A stretch of DNA of 64,000 bases from assembly GCF_022788635.1 (NCBI RefSeq), contig NZ_CP076024.1:992001-1056000 (forward strand). Reading direction: 5' to 3'. The notes beneath the pieces are model-generated. The model saw only the letters and a program-made list of their open reading frames with translations. It was not told where the DNA came from and made no database searches. Source of the DNA: Methylobacter sp. S3L5C. Its GTDB lineage: Bacteria > Pseudomonadota > Gammaproteobacteria > Methylococcales > Methylomonadaceae. Shown here piece by piece: positions 45,631 through 55,956 of the stretch (position 1 is its first letter; every line of letters starts with the position of its first letter). Made by a program: the position numbers and the translations under genes.

Positions 45631-47910
45631 ATGGACGTCATCCAACGTATTGCCGAAGAATTATCTGTTAATAGCAAACAAGTCAAAGCAGCCGTTGCGT
45701 TGCTTGATGAAGGAGCTACCGTGCCTTTTATTTCCCGCTATCGAAAGGAAATTACCGGAGGACTGGATGATACGCAATTAAGGCAACTGGAAGAACGTTT
45801 ACGTTATTTACGCGAACTCAACGAGCGGCGCAAATCTATTCTGGCCAGTATTAGCTCGCAAGATAAACTGACGCCTGAACTGGAAAAGGCTATTACCGAG
45901 GCTGATACCAAAACGCTATTGGAAGATTTATATTTGCCCTACAAACCCAAACGCCGAACCAAAGCACAAATCGCTCGTGAAGCAGGGCTTGAGCCACTGG
46001 CTGATTCCATTCTTAATGACCGCAACCTGATTCCCGAAGACATCGCCCTCGCTTATATTGATGCCGACAAAGGCGTAACAGATACTGCTGCCGCTCTGGA
46101 TGGCGCAAGACAGATCATTATGGAACGCATTTCTGAAAATGCCGAATTATTGGCTGAACTACGCGAAAGGGTCTGGCAAAAAGGACTTGTTCACGCCACC
46201 GTCGTCACGGGTAAAGAGCAAGTTGCCGAAAAATTTAAGGATTATTTCGATTATCAGGAAGCTATCAACAAAATTCCTTCGCACCGGGCATTGGCTTTAT
46301 TTCGGGGACGTAATGAAGATTTATTATCCCTAACACTTAAACCCGGCGCAGAAGACAAAGAAGAGCATACACTTTGTGCCCAGTTTGTTGCCCGGCATCT
46401 TGCGATTAAGGACATATCAAAACCGGCTGATGCCTGGCTGGCAGAAACCGCCCGCTTTGCCTGGAAAGTTAAACTATTCACACGTATAGACCTGGACTTA
46501 AAGCTCAGACTCCGTGAAGCCGCTGAACTGGAAGCTATTCGCGTTTTTGCCAGTAATTTAAGAGACTTGCTATTGGCTGCCCCTGCCGGCCCCAAAGCCA
46601 CGATGGGTCTGGACCCAGGCATACGGACCGGAGTTAAGGTTGCCATTGTTGATCCTACCGGAAAAGTGCTGGCCACCGAGACTATTTATCCACACCCGCC
46701 ACGTAAAGATTGGGATGGGGCAATGGCTACCCTGGCAAAACTGATTCAAAAACACCGTGTTGATCTGGTTAGTATCGGTAATGGTACTGGCTCCAGAGAG
46801 ACAGATCAACTGGTTGCCGATGTTATGAAACAGCATAGTGAACTTAAGTTTACCAAAATAACTGTTTCAGAAGCCGGTGCCTCGGTTTATTCGGCCTCCG
46901 AACTTGCTGCCAAAGAATTTCCCAATATGGATGTGTCACTGCGTGGTGCAGTTTCTATTGCCAGACGCTTGCAGGATCCGCTGGCAGAGCTGGTTAAAAT
47001 TGATCCAAAATCCATCGGTGTTGGTCAGTATCAGCATGATGTCAATCAGTTTCAATTGGCCAGAGGGCTTGATGTCGTCGTCGAGGATTGTGTTAATGCA
47101 GTCGGTGTCGATGTCAACACGGCCTCCATCGCTTTGTTAAAACAGGTCTCCGGTTTGTCAGCCAGTGTGAGTGAAAATATCGTGGCTTTCCGCGATGAAA
47201 ACGGCCCCTTTATTAACCGCAAGCAATTGAAAAAAGTACCTCGATTGGGCGATAAAGCTTATGAACAAGCCGCAGGATTTCTGCGTGTCATGAATGGGGA
47301 TAACCCGCTGGATGCCTCTTCAGTCCATCCCGAAGCTTATCCGGTTGTTGAAGCCATCATAGCCGACACGGGTAAATCTATCCGTGATCTTATCGGCCAA
47401 AGCGGTTTTTTACGTACACTAAATCCTGCAAACTATACCAATGAGAATTTCGGTCTACCGACTGTTACTGATATTCTACAAGAACTGGAAAAGCCGGGAC
47501 GCGATCCACGGCCGGAATTTAAAAGCGTGGAATTTAAAGCCGGTATCGAGAAAATGTCCGATCTTAAACCGGGTATGAGACTGGATGGGGTAGTGACCAA
47601 TGTCGCCAACTTTGGAGCCTTTGTTGATATTGGCGTGCATCAGGATGGCTTGGTACATATCTCTCACTTGTCAGATACTTTTATCAAAGATCCCAGAGAG
47701 GCCGTAAAAACCGGCGATATGGTGAAAGTTAAAGTACTGGAGGTAGATATTGAACGCAAGCGTATATCCTTATCCATGAAAACCAATGCCGATAGCGTTG
47801 AAGCCAGACCTGAACGAAATAACCAAAAACCGGTTACTAAACCCCGGCAACAACAAGTGCCGGCGCAAAATTTAATGGCCAATGCTTTTGCAAAAGCATT
47901 GAAAAAATAA
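45631..47910 (+). CDS. tex: Transcription accessory protein Tex
   Basis: 759 residues, full length. It has an N-terminal helical region (VPFISRYRKEITGGLDDTQL), a YqgF/RNase H-like domain (MGLDPGIRTGVKVAIVD, about 328), helix-hairpin-helix repeats (about 500-560) and a C-terminal S1 RNA-binding domain (GMRLDGVVTNVANFGAFVDI, about 650-720), then a basic tail. It binds nucleic acid and influences transcription and translation. Monocistronic. Confidence 0.95.
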   Translation: MDVIQRIAEELSVNSKQVKAAVALLDEGATVPFISRYRKEITGGLDDTQLRQLEERLRYLRELNERRKSILASISSQDKLTPELEKAITEADTKTLLEDLYLPYKPKRRTKAQIAREAGLEPLADSILNDRNLIPEDIALAYIDADKGVTDTAAALDGARQIIMERISENAELLAELRERVWQKGLVHATVVTGKEQVAEKFKDYFDYQEAINKIPSHRALALFRGRNEDLLSLTLKPGAEDKEEHTLCAQFVARHLAIKDISKPADAWLAETARFAWKVKLFTRIDLDLKLRLREAAELEAIRVFASNLRDLLLAAPAGPKATMGLDPGIRTGVKVAIVDPTGKVLATETIYPHPPRKDWDGAMATLAKLIQKHRVDLVSIGNGTGSRETDQLVADVMKQHSELKFTKITVSEAGASVYSASELAAKEFPNMDVSLRGAVSIARRLQDPLAELVKIDPKSIGVGQYQHDVNQFQLARGLDVVVEDCVNAVGVDVNTASIALLKQVSGLSASVSENIVAFRDENGPFINRKQLKKVPRLGDKAYEQAAGFLRVMNGDNPLDASSVHPEAYPVVEAIIADTGKSIRDLIGQSGFLRTLNPANYTNENFGLPTVTDILQELEKPGRDPRPEFKSVEFKAGIEKMSDLKPGMRLDGVVTNVANFGAFVDIGVHQDGLVHISHLSDTFIKDPREAVKTGDMVKVKVLEVDIERKRISLSMKTNADSVEARPERNNQKPVTKPRQQQVPAQNLMANAFAKALKK

Positions 47911-47964
47911 ATAACAATAGCTCTGCTATGCTTGAATCTAATTAACATACCCGCAGGATTTGAT

Positions 47965-48558
47965 ATGATTAAATATAATCGCTTTTATGTTTTTCTTCTT
48001 TTCATCTCCCTGTTTATGGCCTATATGCCAACAGCTCATGCAGATATGCCGCAACAAAGCTATGGCAATCAAGCCGGTGTAAACTTACAGCAGTCAAGCT
48101 ATGGTGAAAAAATTGGTAATAAAGCACTAAATGCCTTTGCCAATTTAGCTACCAGCCCGTTGGAAATACCCAAAAATATTATTAACACCATGAACCAAAG
48201 CAACTTTTTTTATGGTGTATTTGGCGGGTTTATAAAAGGTCTGGTTAATACTTTGGGGCGAGCCGGTTGCGGCATTGCTGATTTAATAACCCTGCCAATA
48301 CCGACCCGGCCGATCGCTCACCCTGTGTATATTTGGGATGATTTTGATATGGATACAACTTACGGTGAAGTATTGCGTCTTGATAACACCAAAAAAACAG
48401 ATCAACCGATTATCGAAACCCCCATAACACAGGCAGCTCCAATCTCAATACCTGTAGCAACACCAGCAAAGACAGCGGTAGTTGATCGTTCAAATCAGTA
48501 CAATCATCAAACCAATAAAAATCTGGATATGCTATTTAATAATAAAATGCAGAAATAA
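47965..48558 (+). CDS. Exported protein of the TIGR04073 exosortase-associated family
   Basis: 197 residues from the ATG at 47965, with AGGA before it. Signal peptide to about residue 26 (AHA). SYGEKIGNKALNAFANLATS, then PLEIPKNIINT and the glycine-rich FGGFIKGLVNTLGRAG are the family's core, followed by PIPTRPIAHPVYIWDDF. Function unknown; associated with exosortase systems in some genomes, but no exosortase is in this window. A Pro/Thr-rich C-terminal tail ends the protein. Confidence 0.78.
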   Translation: MIKYNRFYVFLLFISLFMAYMPTAHADMPQQSYGNQAGVNLQQSSYGEKIGNKALNAFANLATSPLEIPKNIINTMNQSNFFYGVFGGFIKGLVNTLGRAGCGIADLITLPIPTRPIAHPVYIWDDFDMDTTYGEVLRLDNTKKTDQPIIETPITQAAPISIPVATPAKTAVVDRSNQYNHQTNKNLDMLFNNKMQK

Positions 48559-48738
48559 CCTCAGTGCAACCCGAATCATGCTGATAATTAAAAAACAAAA
48601 TAACTGAAAACCTCTGGTTTAATTTTATGTTGCTTATTTTTGCATTGGCGTGGCATTGAGATTTAAAGCATCAAGTGATGAGTACATTCAGTAGTTTCGT
48701 TACATGGGCTACAAATTCGACAGCGCAAACCGCAAGTT

Positions 48739-49389
48739 TTAATTCTGAAGCTGTTCGGATTCGATAATACATTCACCCGATTGTTCTATCAAAACTCCTT
48801 CCAGTAGGGCAAAAGCAATACGCTCTGCTTTAACTGGCCGATAGTGAAGCGGGACCAGTGACCGTAAAATTCGTGCAACGATCAGGCCTGTTTTTTCCCC
48901 AAGACGCACTTCTTCACGTACAGCGTCAATCAACGATGGCCTTACTATCGTAAAACTTGGATAGTTGATATTGCGAATGCCTGCTTCTGCTTCAGCCTTG
49001 GTACGTAGGTAAAAATTTCCGGCAGGATTAGCACCCAGAGAAGAGTTTAGCGCAAAATGCGTAGCACCCGCAGCTCTTGCCAGCGTTGCCACTTGAATTG
49101 GAAAATCGCGGTCAACCGCAGCAAAGGCCAACTGCGAGCCAGCCGCCTTAATTGTCGTACCTAACGTGCAAATTACTGCATCAACATTCCACCAGGATGC
49201 ATCAACGGGTAAATGGGCAAAATCAATAATTGGATTGTATAAATTTTCATGGTTGGGCAACGGACGACGAGTAGGTGCAATCACCTGCTTGATACGCGGG
49301 TCGGCAAGGGCCAAAGTCAGTACCTGTCTGCCCACGGCACCGGTAGCACCGACCAAAAGTAGACTCAATGGCTTATTAAAATGTGTCAT
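48739..49389 (-). CDS. NAD(P)-binding oxidoreductase, atypical SDR
   Basis: 216 residues. LLVGATGAVGRQVL (about 10-23) is a G-x-x-G-x-x-G nucleotide motif. HFALNSSLGANPAGNFYLRT carries the Ser and the Y-x3-K (YLRTK) of the HTATIP2-like atypical SDR group. YPSFTIVRPSLID is the usual motif after it. Substrate unknown. Stands alone. Confidence 0.83.
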   Translation of the reverse strand: MTHFNKPLSLLLVGATGAVGRQVLTLALADPRIKQVIAPTRRPLPNHENLYNPIIDFAHLPVDASWWNVDAVICTLGTTIKAAGSQLAFAAVDRDFPIQVATLARAAGATHFALNSSLGANPAGNFYLRTKAEAEAGIRNINYPSFTIVRPSLIDAVREEVRLGEKTGLIVARILRSLVPLHYRPVKAERIAFALLEGVLIEQSGECIIESEQLQN

Positions 49390-49589
49390 GTCAGTCCTTC
49401 AATAGTTGGTAAGGGGATTAATGTCTAAAAGACTTTTCCAACAGGTGCCATTCTCAATAGTTTAACGCTAAATGACCTGATTAATTGAAAATCATCTAAA
49501 GGCAACCGGTAATTGATACCGCCCAATGTGCCTTATTTACTGGTTTTTACTGCGAAAGAACGGTTGGGTGCTTACTAAAAAACAGGGAC

Positions 49590-49622
49590 AAGAAGGCTTT
49601 AGGAAACTCATAAAGCCTTCTT
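49590..49622 (-). terminator. Terminator of sbcC
   Basis: AAGAAGGCTTTA (49590-49601) and TAAAGCCTTCTT (49611-49622) make a perfect 12-bp stem with a 9-base loop, 20 bp past the sbcC stop. On the minus strand a T run comes a few bases later (TGTCCCTGTTTTTT). Confidence 0.7.
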
Positions 49623-49642
49623 CATCACATAATAAATATCTA

Positions 49643-52600
49643 TCAAGAAGCTTTTTTCAACTCACTCATACCATTCGGTTTTTTAACCATTTGAAGCTGG
49701 GTTTTAAAGCGTTTTTGTATGGCTTCAACATGAGAAATTACACCGACGGTTTTTCCGTGAGTATGTAAATTTTCCAGGGTACTGATTACGGTATACAGTG
49801 AATCGGCATCGAGATTACCAAAACCTTCATCGAGAAACAGTGAATCGACAGAGCGCCCGTTATTGGCTAATTCTGAAAGTCCCAAGGCCAACGCCAAACT
49901 GACTATAAAGCTTTCGCCACCCGATAACGTCTTGGGTAATCGCCGCACATTAGCTTGATAAGTATCCTCAACTTCAAGCCCGAAGCCTTGCTCACCAAGT
50001 GCTTTTCGTATATAGTAACGACCGCTAATTTTTTCCAAAATGCTATTGGTTTGAGATAATAATTTATCGGCAACCTGTCCCTGAACCCGACGACGAAAAG
50101 CCATACCGTTTTCTGCTGTTATAAGCGCTGCGTCAACCAGGTAGGGCTGTGACAAAGCTTCTTGCTGTTGCACTTGCAACTGCACGGCATCATAAGTCTG
50201 TAGTAGTTGCTGTTGTTCGCTGAGTAAGCGCTCCAGATGTTGAACTTCCATACTCGCTATCTCAACCTTCTCGGCAATAAGCGTCAACTGTTCATCAACA
50301 TCGGTTTTATTTAAGGTCGCATCTGGTAGTGAGAAATCAGCTTGTAACTGCTGATGACTGGCTTCCAATGCTATATTTTCGGCATCAATTTCTTGCTGCA
50401 ATTCTGCTTTTCTGCGCTCCAGTTTTGGCTGACTTTCTATCAGCTTTAGTGCTTGGTTAATCTCATGCAAACCGGTAAATTGAGTACCTTGCATTTTTTC
50501 CTGCAATGCCTGATGCAAGTTGGCGGCTATAAGCTCCTGCTGAACAAGAAATTGTTCTTTATCAGCAATCAGCTTTTGCTTTTCAATGAGTGCCAAATGC
50601 AGTGCGATAGTTTCTTCACTTTGTAGTTGACTGGTATAAATTTCCAAAAACTCATTACAGCGTGTTATTTCGGCTTGACAAGTCACCTGTTTCAATTCCA
50701 AAGCTGCGAGTTCTTCTGTCAAATTTTTGTGACGGAAAGCATAACCATGGTAATCTTGCCGACGCATATTAAGCTTGTCAAACAACGCATCTTCCTGGCC
50801 CTTGCCAGGCATTTTCTCGCCCAACAACGTCAACTGCTCGAGCACTTTATCGGCCAGCTGTTTTGCTTCCTGCTCGCGCCTCGCCAATGCTGCTTTAAGG
50901 TCTGTCTCCTCCTGAGTAACTCCTTGACTATTTGAGCCCATTTGCTGAGCACTTATTTGCAATTGCTCAATAGTAGTAACGCTCTTGGCAATTGAAGTCT
51001 TTGCTTTTTCAATACTCGCCAGTTTACCCCAATATTTCGTAGCCAAACTGGCAATATCGGCTAATTCAGCTTTCTCTTTTTTTACCAACTCCTTCATCAA
51101 TCCCGACTTTTTGATATCAAGATCATCACTGACGATATTTAGTCGGTTGCACAGAGTTAACCACTGCGCTCTAATCTGTTGTAGTTGCATTTGCCTTGCC
51201 TGATTTTTTTCAGACTGATTTTGTGCATTACTAATTTTAAATCCTATGTTGGCGGACTTCTCAATTAACGCTCTTATTTTTGTTTTTTGATCAATCAAGG
51301 CCTGCCTGGAATTGCTCACTACCGGCGGGTGTTTGGCGTAAGGGTGTTGCAAGGCTCCGCAAAATGGACAGGGTTTACCATCAATAAGATGGATTCTGTC
51401 GGGTGCCATTTTTTTTAATAACGATTGATGGATAATCGACTCATCAAGTACGCGTTTAATATTTTCTTCGCGCTTTATTTCCAACTTTAGTTTTTCAAGC
51501 TCAAGACTTAGTACATCAACATCATGCTCCGGTTGTTCTTTACGGGTAAATAAAGAGAAAAAACCACCCCCGCCAGTTAATGTTTGATGTTTTTTGGCCA
51601 GATTGTAAAGTGTTTCAAAGTCCTTGACACGCTCTTGTTGCTCTAACCTTAAAGCATTAATCTCATCAATGTTCTTGCCTTGTGCTATTGTCTCAAGCTC
51701 TTTTTCATCAGCCTGTAACTTGAGTTTTAATTCGGCCTGTTTGTTAATTTCTTTGGCAAGAGCGGCGTTATTATTATTGAGTGAAGAGGTGGTTTTTTTT
51801 GATTGCTTGGTAAATAATGTTTTCTTTGTGCTGAGTTCAACCATCTCGGTGCGAAGTTTTTTTAATTTACCCAGTTCAGGAAAATCTGTTAGCAGTAACG
51901 CTTCCGGTGCATGTTCTTCCAACCATGTTGATACCGTTACCAGCACAGCCTTCTTTTCCTCTGCCTGCGCCATCAAAGACTGCCTTTGGGCTGTTTCTGA
52001 CTGCTTGTTTAAGCCAAAGCGACCAACCTGTTCCCGGGCATTATCCAGTTTTTTCTGCTGTTCAGTAAACGATAGCTCTGCCAAGTTGTCAGGCGCTGTT
52101 TTATTATCGCCAAGCTGATCTTTTAATTGCTTAAGTTCACTCTGAAAATCATCCAGAGTTGCTTTGCCTTGATGAATAACGTGGCTTATTAACTTGTGGG
52201 CTTCAATGTCATCCTTGAAGATTAACGCGCCTTGAGCGGCAGCAATCTGGTCCAATAAATCTTGTGTGTTTTCAACCTGTTGTTTGGCTTTTTCCAGGTT
52301 CTTTTCCTGCTCAACAATTTGCTTTTTTATCGCAGTTATTTCTGTTAGCAAGGCTTGCTGTTGCTTTAACGTATTTTGTTCAGCCTGTAACCCGGAAAAT
52401 TGCTCTTTAAAATCGCTTAAATCATGCTCACTGGCTTCCCTTTTTTCAGGATCCATAAACTGAATAGCCGCTAACTTTTGTTTTAAAAGATCCAGTTCCT
52501 GTTGTGCATTTTCAGCCTTATCAAGTATGTCTTTTTTATAATCGGCATAAATATCGGTGCTGATTATTTTTTCCAGTATATCCATACGCTCACTGTCCAG

Positions 52601-53083
52601 CGCATTCAGAAAAGCCGAAAAATCACCCTGTGCCAACATGATTGAACGCGTGAAGTTACGGAAATTCATACCGGTAATTTCAGTCATCTTTGCACACACC
52701 TCATGATGCGTGCGGGCTAAAATCTCGTCATCTTTCAAGCGGATTAATTGCATTTCCGGCGGCATCAATTCACTGTCCGGATTACTCTCGGTACGTTGCA
52801 CATGCCAACTGGATTTATATCTTTCACCACCCAGAGAAAACTCAATAGCTGCAAAACACTCTGTCGTGCGCTTGGTCATTACATGGCTTGCCGGCCGATT
52901 AAATCGAAAAGTTTCACCATACAAACCCAAAGTAATCACATCCAAAATACTGGATTTGCCTGACCCGTTAGGCCCGGTAATCGCAAAAACCCCGGTATCG
53001 GAAAAGGGCGCTTGCTCAAAATTGACCTGACTCTCGCCTTCCAGTGAGTTGATATTCTTGAAATGAATGTTGAGTATTTTCAT
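49643..53083 (-). CDS. sbcC: Exonuclease subunit SbcC
   Basis: 1146 residues from the ATG at 53083 (MKILNIHFKNINSLEGES); the open frame extends 30 codons further up, but those residues do not look like the family. N-terminal Walker A GPNGSGKSS (about 38), two long coiled-coil arms, the zinc hook CPFCGAL in the middle (about 580), and a C-terminal ABC signature LSGGESFIVSLALALGLSEL with Walker B SLFLDEGFGNLD. It is the ATPase of the SbcCD nuclease that cuts hairpins and palindromes. The nuclease partner sbcD, normally adjacent, is missing here; an integrase remnant lies upstream instead. Confidence 0.93.
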   Translation of the reverse strand: MKILNIHFKNINSLEGESQVNFEQAPFSDTGVFAITGPNGSGKSSILDVITLGLYGETFRFNRPASHVMTKRTTECFAAIEFSLGGERYKSSWHVQRTESNPDSELMPPEMQLIRLKDDEILARTHHEVCAKMTEITGMNFRNFTRSIMLAQGDFSAFLNALDSERMDILEKIISTDIYADYKKDILDKAENAQQELDLLKQKLAAIQFMDPEKREASEHDLSDFKEQFSGLQAEQNTLKQQQALLTEITAIKKQIVEQEKNLEKAKQQVENTQDLLDQIAAAQGALIFKDDIEAHKLISHVIHQGKATLDDFQSELKQLKDQLGDNKTAPDNLAELSFTEQQKKLDNAREQVGRFGLNKQSETAQRQSLMAQAEEKKAVLVTVSTWLEEHAPEALLLTDFPELGKLKKLRTEMVELSTKKTLFTKQSKKTTSSLNNNNAALAKEINKQAELKLKLQADEKELETIAQGKNIDEINALRLEQQERVKDFETLYNLAKKHQTLTGGGGFFSLFTRKEQPEHDVDVLSLELEKLKLEIKREENIKRVLDESIIHQSLLKKMAPDRIHLIDGKPCPFCGALQHPYAKHPPVVSNSRQALIDQKTKIRALIEKSANIGFKISNAQNQSEKNQARQMQLQQIRAQWLTLCNRLNIVSDDLDIKKSGLMKELVKKEKAELADIASLATKYWGKLASIEKAKTSIAKSVTTIEQLQISAQQMGSNSQGVTQEETDLKAALARREQEAKQLADKVLEQLTLLGEKMPGKGQEDALFDKLNMRRQDYHGYAFRHKNLTEELAALELKQVTCQAEITRCNEFLEIYTSQLQSEETIALHLALIEKQKLIADKEQFLVQQELIAANLHQALQEKMQGTQFTGLHEINQALKLIESQPKLERRKAELQQEIDAENIALEASHQQLQADFSLPDATLNKTDVDEQLTLIAEKVEIASMEVQHLERLLSEQQQLLQTYDAVQLQVQQQEALSQPYLVDAALITAENGMAFRRRVQGQVADKLLSQTNSILEKISGRYYIRKALGEQGFGLEVEDTYQANVRRLPKTLSGGESFIVSLALALGLSELANNGRSVDSLFLDEGFGNLDADSLYTVISTLENLHTHGKTVGVISHVEAIQKRFKTQLQMVKKPNGMSELKKAS

Positions 53084-53359
53084 AAACCTTTGTTTTATAT
53101 AGCGATAGATCGGCACTATGTAAAAGTTGGTACCCGCATTGGTACTCAATTTTACCGTGCTTACATCATACACGATGCGAACGCCTGAGAAAACACAGCA
53201 TAAAAAAGCAATTAATCACTAAGAAGATTCCGCAATCGCTGCCAAAACACCAGGCATAAAAAAGCCCATATTACATGGGCTCCATCTTGTTAGTATTCTG
53301 TAAAAAGACGGCCGCCCAACTAAAGCGCCGTTTTAATTGTCTTGCTATAATAATAATTA

Positions 53360-53450
53360 TTTTGCCGCCTCTCTGTAAGCTTGTTTGACAAGTCTATCTT
53401 TGAGGTCTTCAGGTATGGTTCTAAAAGTTTCTAATCGTTTTTCTGCTTGT
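53360..53450 (-). pseudogene. C-terminal fragment of an unrecognised protein
   Basis: The minus frame reads VQAEKRLETFRTIPEDLKDR, then LVKQAYREAAK and stop at 53360. It has no start and runs into the opposite integrase fragment. It is probably a gene end left by the rearrangement here; I cannot name the family. Confidence 0.3.
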
Positions 53451-53464
53451 ACTTTTTCCGTTGA

Positions 53465-53683
53465 AGATCATCCTTCAACGATTGGGCGGCAGAAACTACG
53501 GTATATACCGGCGAAGTCGTTGAAATGTGTTTAGCGCACACCATAAAAAATCAAGCAGAAGCGGCTTACAGGCGTGGTGACTTACTAGAAAAACGTATGC
53601 ATTTAATGAATGACTGGGCGCGGTTTTGTTACACTAAAAAAGCTCAAGGCAACAATATTACATCAATCAGAAAAGTAATATAA
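53465..53683 (+). pseudogene. C-terminal fragment of a P4-type tyrosine integrase
   Basis: The plus frame from RSSFNDWAAETT through VVEMCLAHTIKNQAEAAYRR and GDLLEKRMHLMNDWARFCY to a TAA at 53681-53683 matches the C-terminal end of P4-type tyrosine recombinases, including the H-x-x-x...A-Y-R-R-G-D-L-L-E-K-R-R region with the catalytic Tyr. The rest of the gene is absent, as a stop lies just before the fragment. It sits between sbcC and the siderophore genes and is a likely scar of island integration. Confidence 0.7.
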
Positions 53684-53726
53684 CACCATTAATAATTAGC
53701 GTAGCAACCAATATCCAAGATGCTCC

Positions 53727-54704
53727 TTAGCCGACAATTACCAGCCACTTGGTCAGATAGGTCATCTTTACCGACAGATTTTTCCCCAAAACTTTCAGCA
53801 TGTCGTCCGACTCACGCAAATTGATGCGGCCATTGATTTTGAATTCACGCAAAGCATTGTCCTTGTAAACTACCACACCTGTTCTATAGCGACGAATCTG
53901 GCCAATGACGCTTTCCAGTGTGGCATTTTCAAACACCAGAAAGCCGTTCACCCAGGAGGTTTTCAGCGCCGAATCCAATAACAGCGTTTCACCAAGCCCT
54001 GAGACATCTACTGATACAGACTCGCGATCATGCAAAATTACCGACTGACTCAAAGTACGCAGATCTGTTACTTCAACGCGACCTGATACTACTTTAACTT
54101 CATCGCTATCGCTCTTTTCATGGACGAAAAATCGGGTTCCCAGTACACGGGTCGTCGAATGATCGGCTTGGACAATAAACGGCCTGTTGGGATCGGGTTT
54201 AACCTCGAAGTAAACCTCGCCCTTAAGCAAGTCTACCCTGCGTTGAGGGCCATCCATGCTAACTGCGATGGAACTGTCGGTATTGAGCATCGCAGTAGAA
54301 CCATCACCGAAATAGACAGTTTTTCGCTCACCTACTCTGGTCGAGTAATCGCTTTCCATCAAGACCGCAAAATCGTTGCGGAATAAAAAGGCCAAAAATA
54401 GACAAGCCGCTATCGCTAATGGTAGTTTCACATAAGTGTAGGTTGTTTTCTTTTGCGGTGCAATATGATGTTTTTGAGCAGCATCATCAAGCGCTTTCAA
54501 TAGGTCTGTGTCGCCCCACAGCTTACTGATTTCATTAAAAGCATCGCGATGCATATTGGCCTGATTCAGCCATCGCAGAAATGACGCCTTTTCATCGCTG
54601 GTAACATTATCCGCCCGTAAACGTATAAACCAAGCCACAGCTTGCTCGTCAATGTCATTATTAAGTTCTGATTCCAAGCTGTTCGTCTCGTTGTTCTGAT
54701 TCAT
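53727..54704 (-). CDS. FecR-type anti-sigma/transmembrane regulator
   Basis: 325 residues. A cytoplasmic DUF4880 domain (about 18-60, AVAWFIRLRADNVTSDEKAS then FLRWLNQANMHRDAF), one membrane helix (about 91-107), and a periplasmic FecR domain (about 120-210, VGERKTVYFGDGSTAMLNTD) with a C-terminal STN-like part. Such proteins pass a signal from a TonB-dependent ferric-siderophore receptor to a FecI sigma factor. The usual fecI neighbour is missing; a fecI-like gene lies 6 kb away on the other strand. No receptor gene is next to it. Confidence 0.87.
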   Translation of the reverse strand: MNQNNETNSLESELNNDIDEQAVAWFIRLRADNVTSDEKASFLRWLNQANMHRDAFNEISKLWGDTDLLKALDDAAQKHHIAPQKKTTYTYVKLPLAIAACLFLAFLFRNDFAVLMESDYSTRVGERKTVYFGDGSTAMLNTDSSIAVSMDGPQRRVDLLKGEVYFEVKPDPNRPFIVQADHSTTRVLGTRFFVHEKSDSDEVKVVSGRVEVTDLRTLSQSVILHDRESVSVDVSGLGETLLLDSALKTSWVNGFLVFENATLESVIGQIRRYRTGVVVYKDNALREFKINGRINLRESDDMLKVLGKNLSVKMTYLTKWLVIVG

Positions 54705-55217
54705 AGATAACTACTCCAGTCTCTGTATAGAAAGCTCGCTATAGCTCGAAAACATATGCAATATTGTACAAAATATTGCATTTTATATGACACCCTTCAT
54801 TTTGAAGCAAAAGTAGTGAACAGTTTAGACATATAGTCTTGTCAGATAAATAATTTTCAGGTCAACACGGTAAGTATGACGTCAGTAATCGCAAGATTCT
54901 CGCGCATTTTCTCATCACACACAACACTTTACTGGCATTATGCAAGTACGTTTTGAAGGTCGTTATAACTATCGCCATTAAAGCGTCCCGCTACTTTGGT
55001 ATGCTGTAAGATAACAGCTTGATATTGGCTGATTAACTGGCTATCAGCCATCTCCCTTAACGCTTTTAGGAATAACCGTTGGATGGGATATTCATCACTT
55101 TTAAGGTCTTAAGAAGCGCCAACAATTCGGTAGGTAACTCAGCCTCTTTCAACAACTTCAGTGATTTTGGTTTTAACCGATAAGCCAGCGATTATTGGTA
55201 TTGAAAGTTACCGCTTT

Positions 55218-55368
55218 TAAAGCTCAATAGTACCGAACATGTTCAGGCCTTTACGGATACCTGTTGTTTTAACCATGGGTTGCTGGCCTATCGGTGCCCG
55301 ATGTTCGCGGCAATGTCCCCCACATAGCAAATGAAACTTCATCACCAAATAAAACCACACTGTTGTCT
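55218..55368 (-). pseudogene. IS630-family transposase fragment
   Basis: In two frames the minus strand reads LFGDEVSFAMWGTL and then GQQPMVKTTGIRKGLNMFGT, the D-E-x-x-F-x-x-W-G and G-x-Q-P-x-V-K-T-x-G-x-R-K-G region of IS630 transposases. A frameshift separates the two pieces, and a stop follows at 55218-55220. Non-functional. Confidence 0.6.
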
Positions 55369-55399
55369 TTGCATCACTTTACATACTACGGTAACTAGA

Positions 55400-55783
55400 A
55401 AAGTCTTCTATTACTCTCGAATAAAACCGTATTTTATTGGCGTTCTTTCGGAAAGAAGACTGCTTCCTTTTTTACTCTAAAGGGAACCTTGTAATATTTC
55501 GCGGGGCAACCGTAAAGGTTCAACTTCTTTACGTAACCGCGCTAACTCACCTTTGATCAATCAAGTTCAAAACACTTTTCTTGGTGGCCGATGGTTATAT
55601 CGGTTCTTGCTCGGCTCTCACCCATCGTCCAATAGCGCTAAGAGAAACGCCTGAATTATTGGCTGCTTGCTTTTGCGTATAGCCTTTTCCATTAACTAAC
55701 TTGGCAGCATCTTCTTTAAACTCAATCGTGTAATTGGGTCGTTTTTGTTTAGTTTGATTACTCATGTTCACCTCTGTTGACAT
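55400..55783 (-). pseudogene. IS3-family orfA remnant
   Basis: A 62-codon start (from 55783) reads RPNYTIEFKEDAAKLVNGKG, then YTQKQAANNSGVSLSAIGRW and stops after AEQEPI. This is an IS3-type OrfA helix-turn-helix. Downstream frames still show GELARLRKEVEPLRLPREIL (coiled coil) and KYGFIRE, so the gene is broken by frameshifts and stops. No orfB is left. Confidence 0.65.
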
Positions 55784-55956
55784 GATAAAACTGTCTTTAG
55801 AAGTGCCCCATTCAATTAAACCATTTCAAAAAATCCATATCACAACACTTGGGAAGATTTTATTAATCTGTTAACTGAAAAATGAAGGGGCTGTTATATT
55901 GCTCACGCTATCTAAAACCCATTACTTATCATATTCAACCGGAATTTTATCAACAC

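Larger units (their letters stand above)
54705..55956. other. Decayed transposon zone
   Basis: No intact gene. It contains an IS630-type fragment (55218-55368), an IS3-type orfA remnant (55400-55783), and an unrecognised reading-frame remnant around 54950-55070 (minus, ALREMADSQLISQYQAVILQ). Confidence 0.6.

Noticed and set aside
47932-47964. Upstream start for the TIGR04073 protein
   Set aside because: The ATG at 47965 has AGGA upstream and begins a normal signal peptide; the extension would put residues before it.
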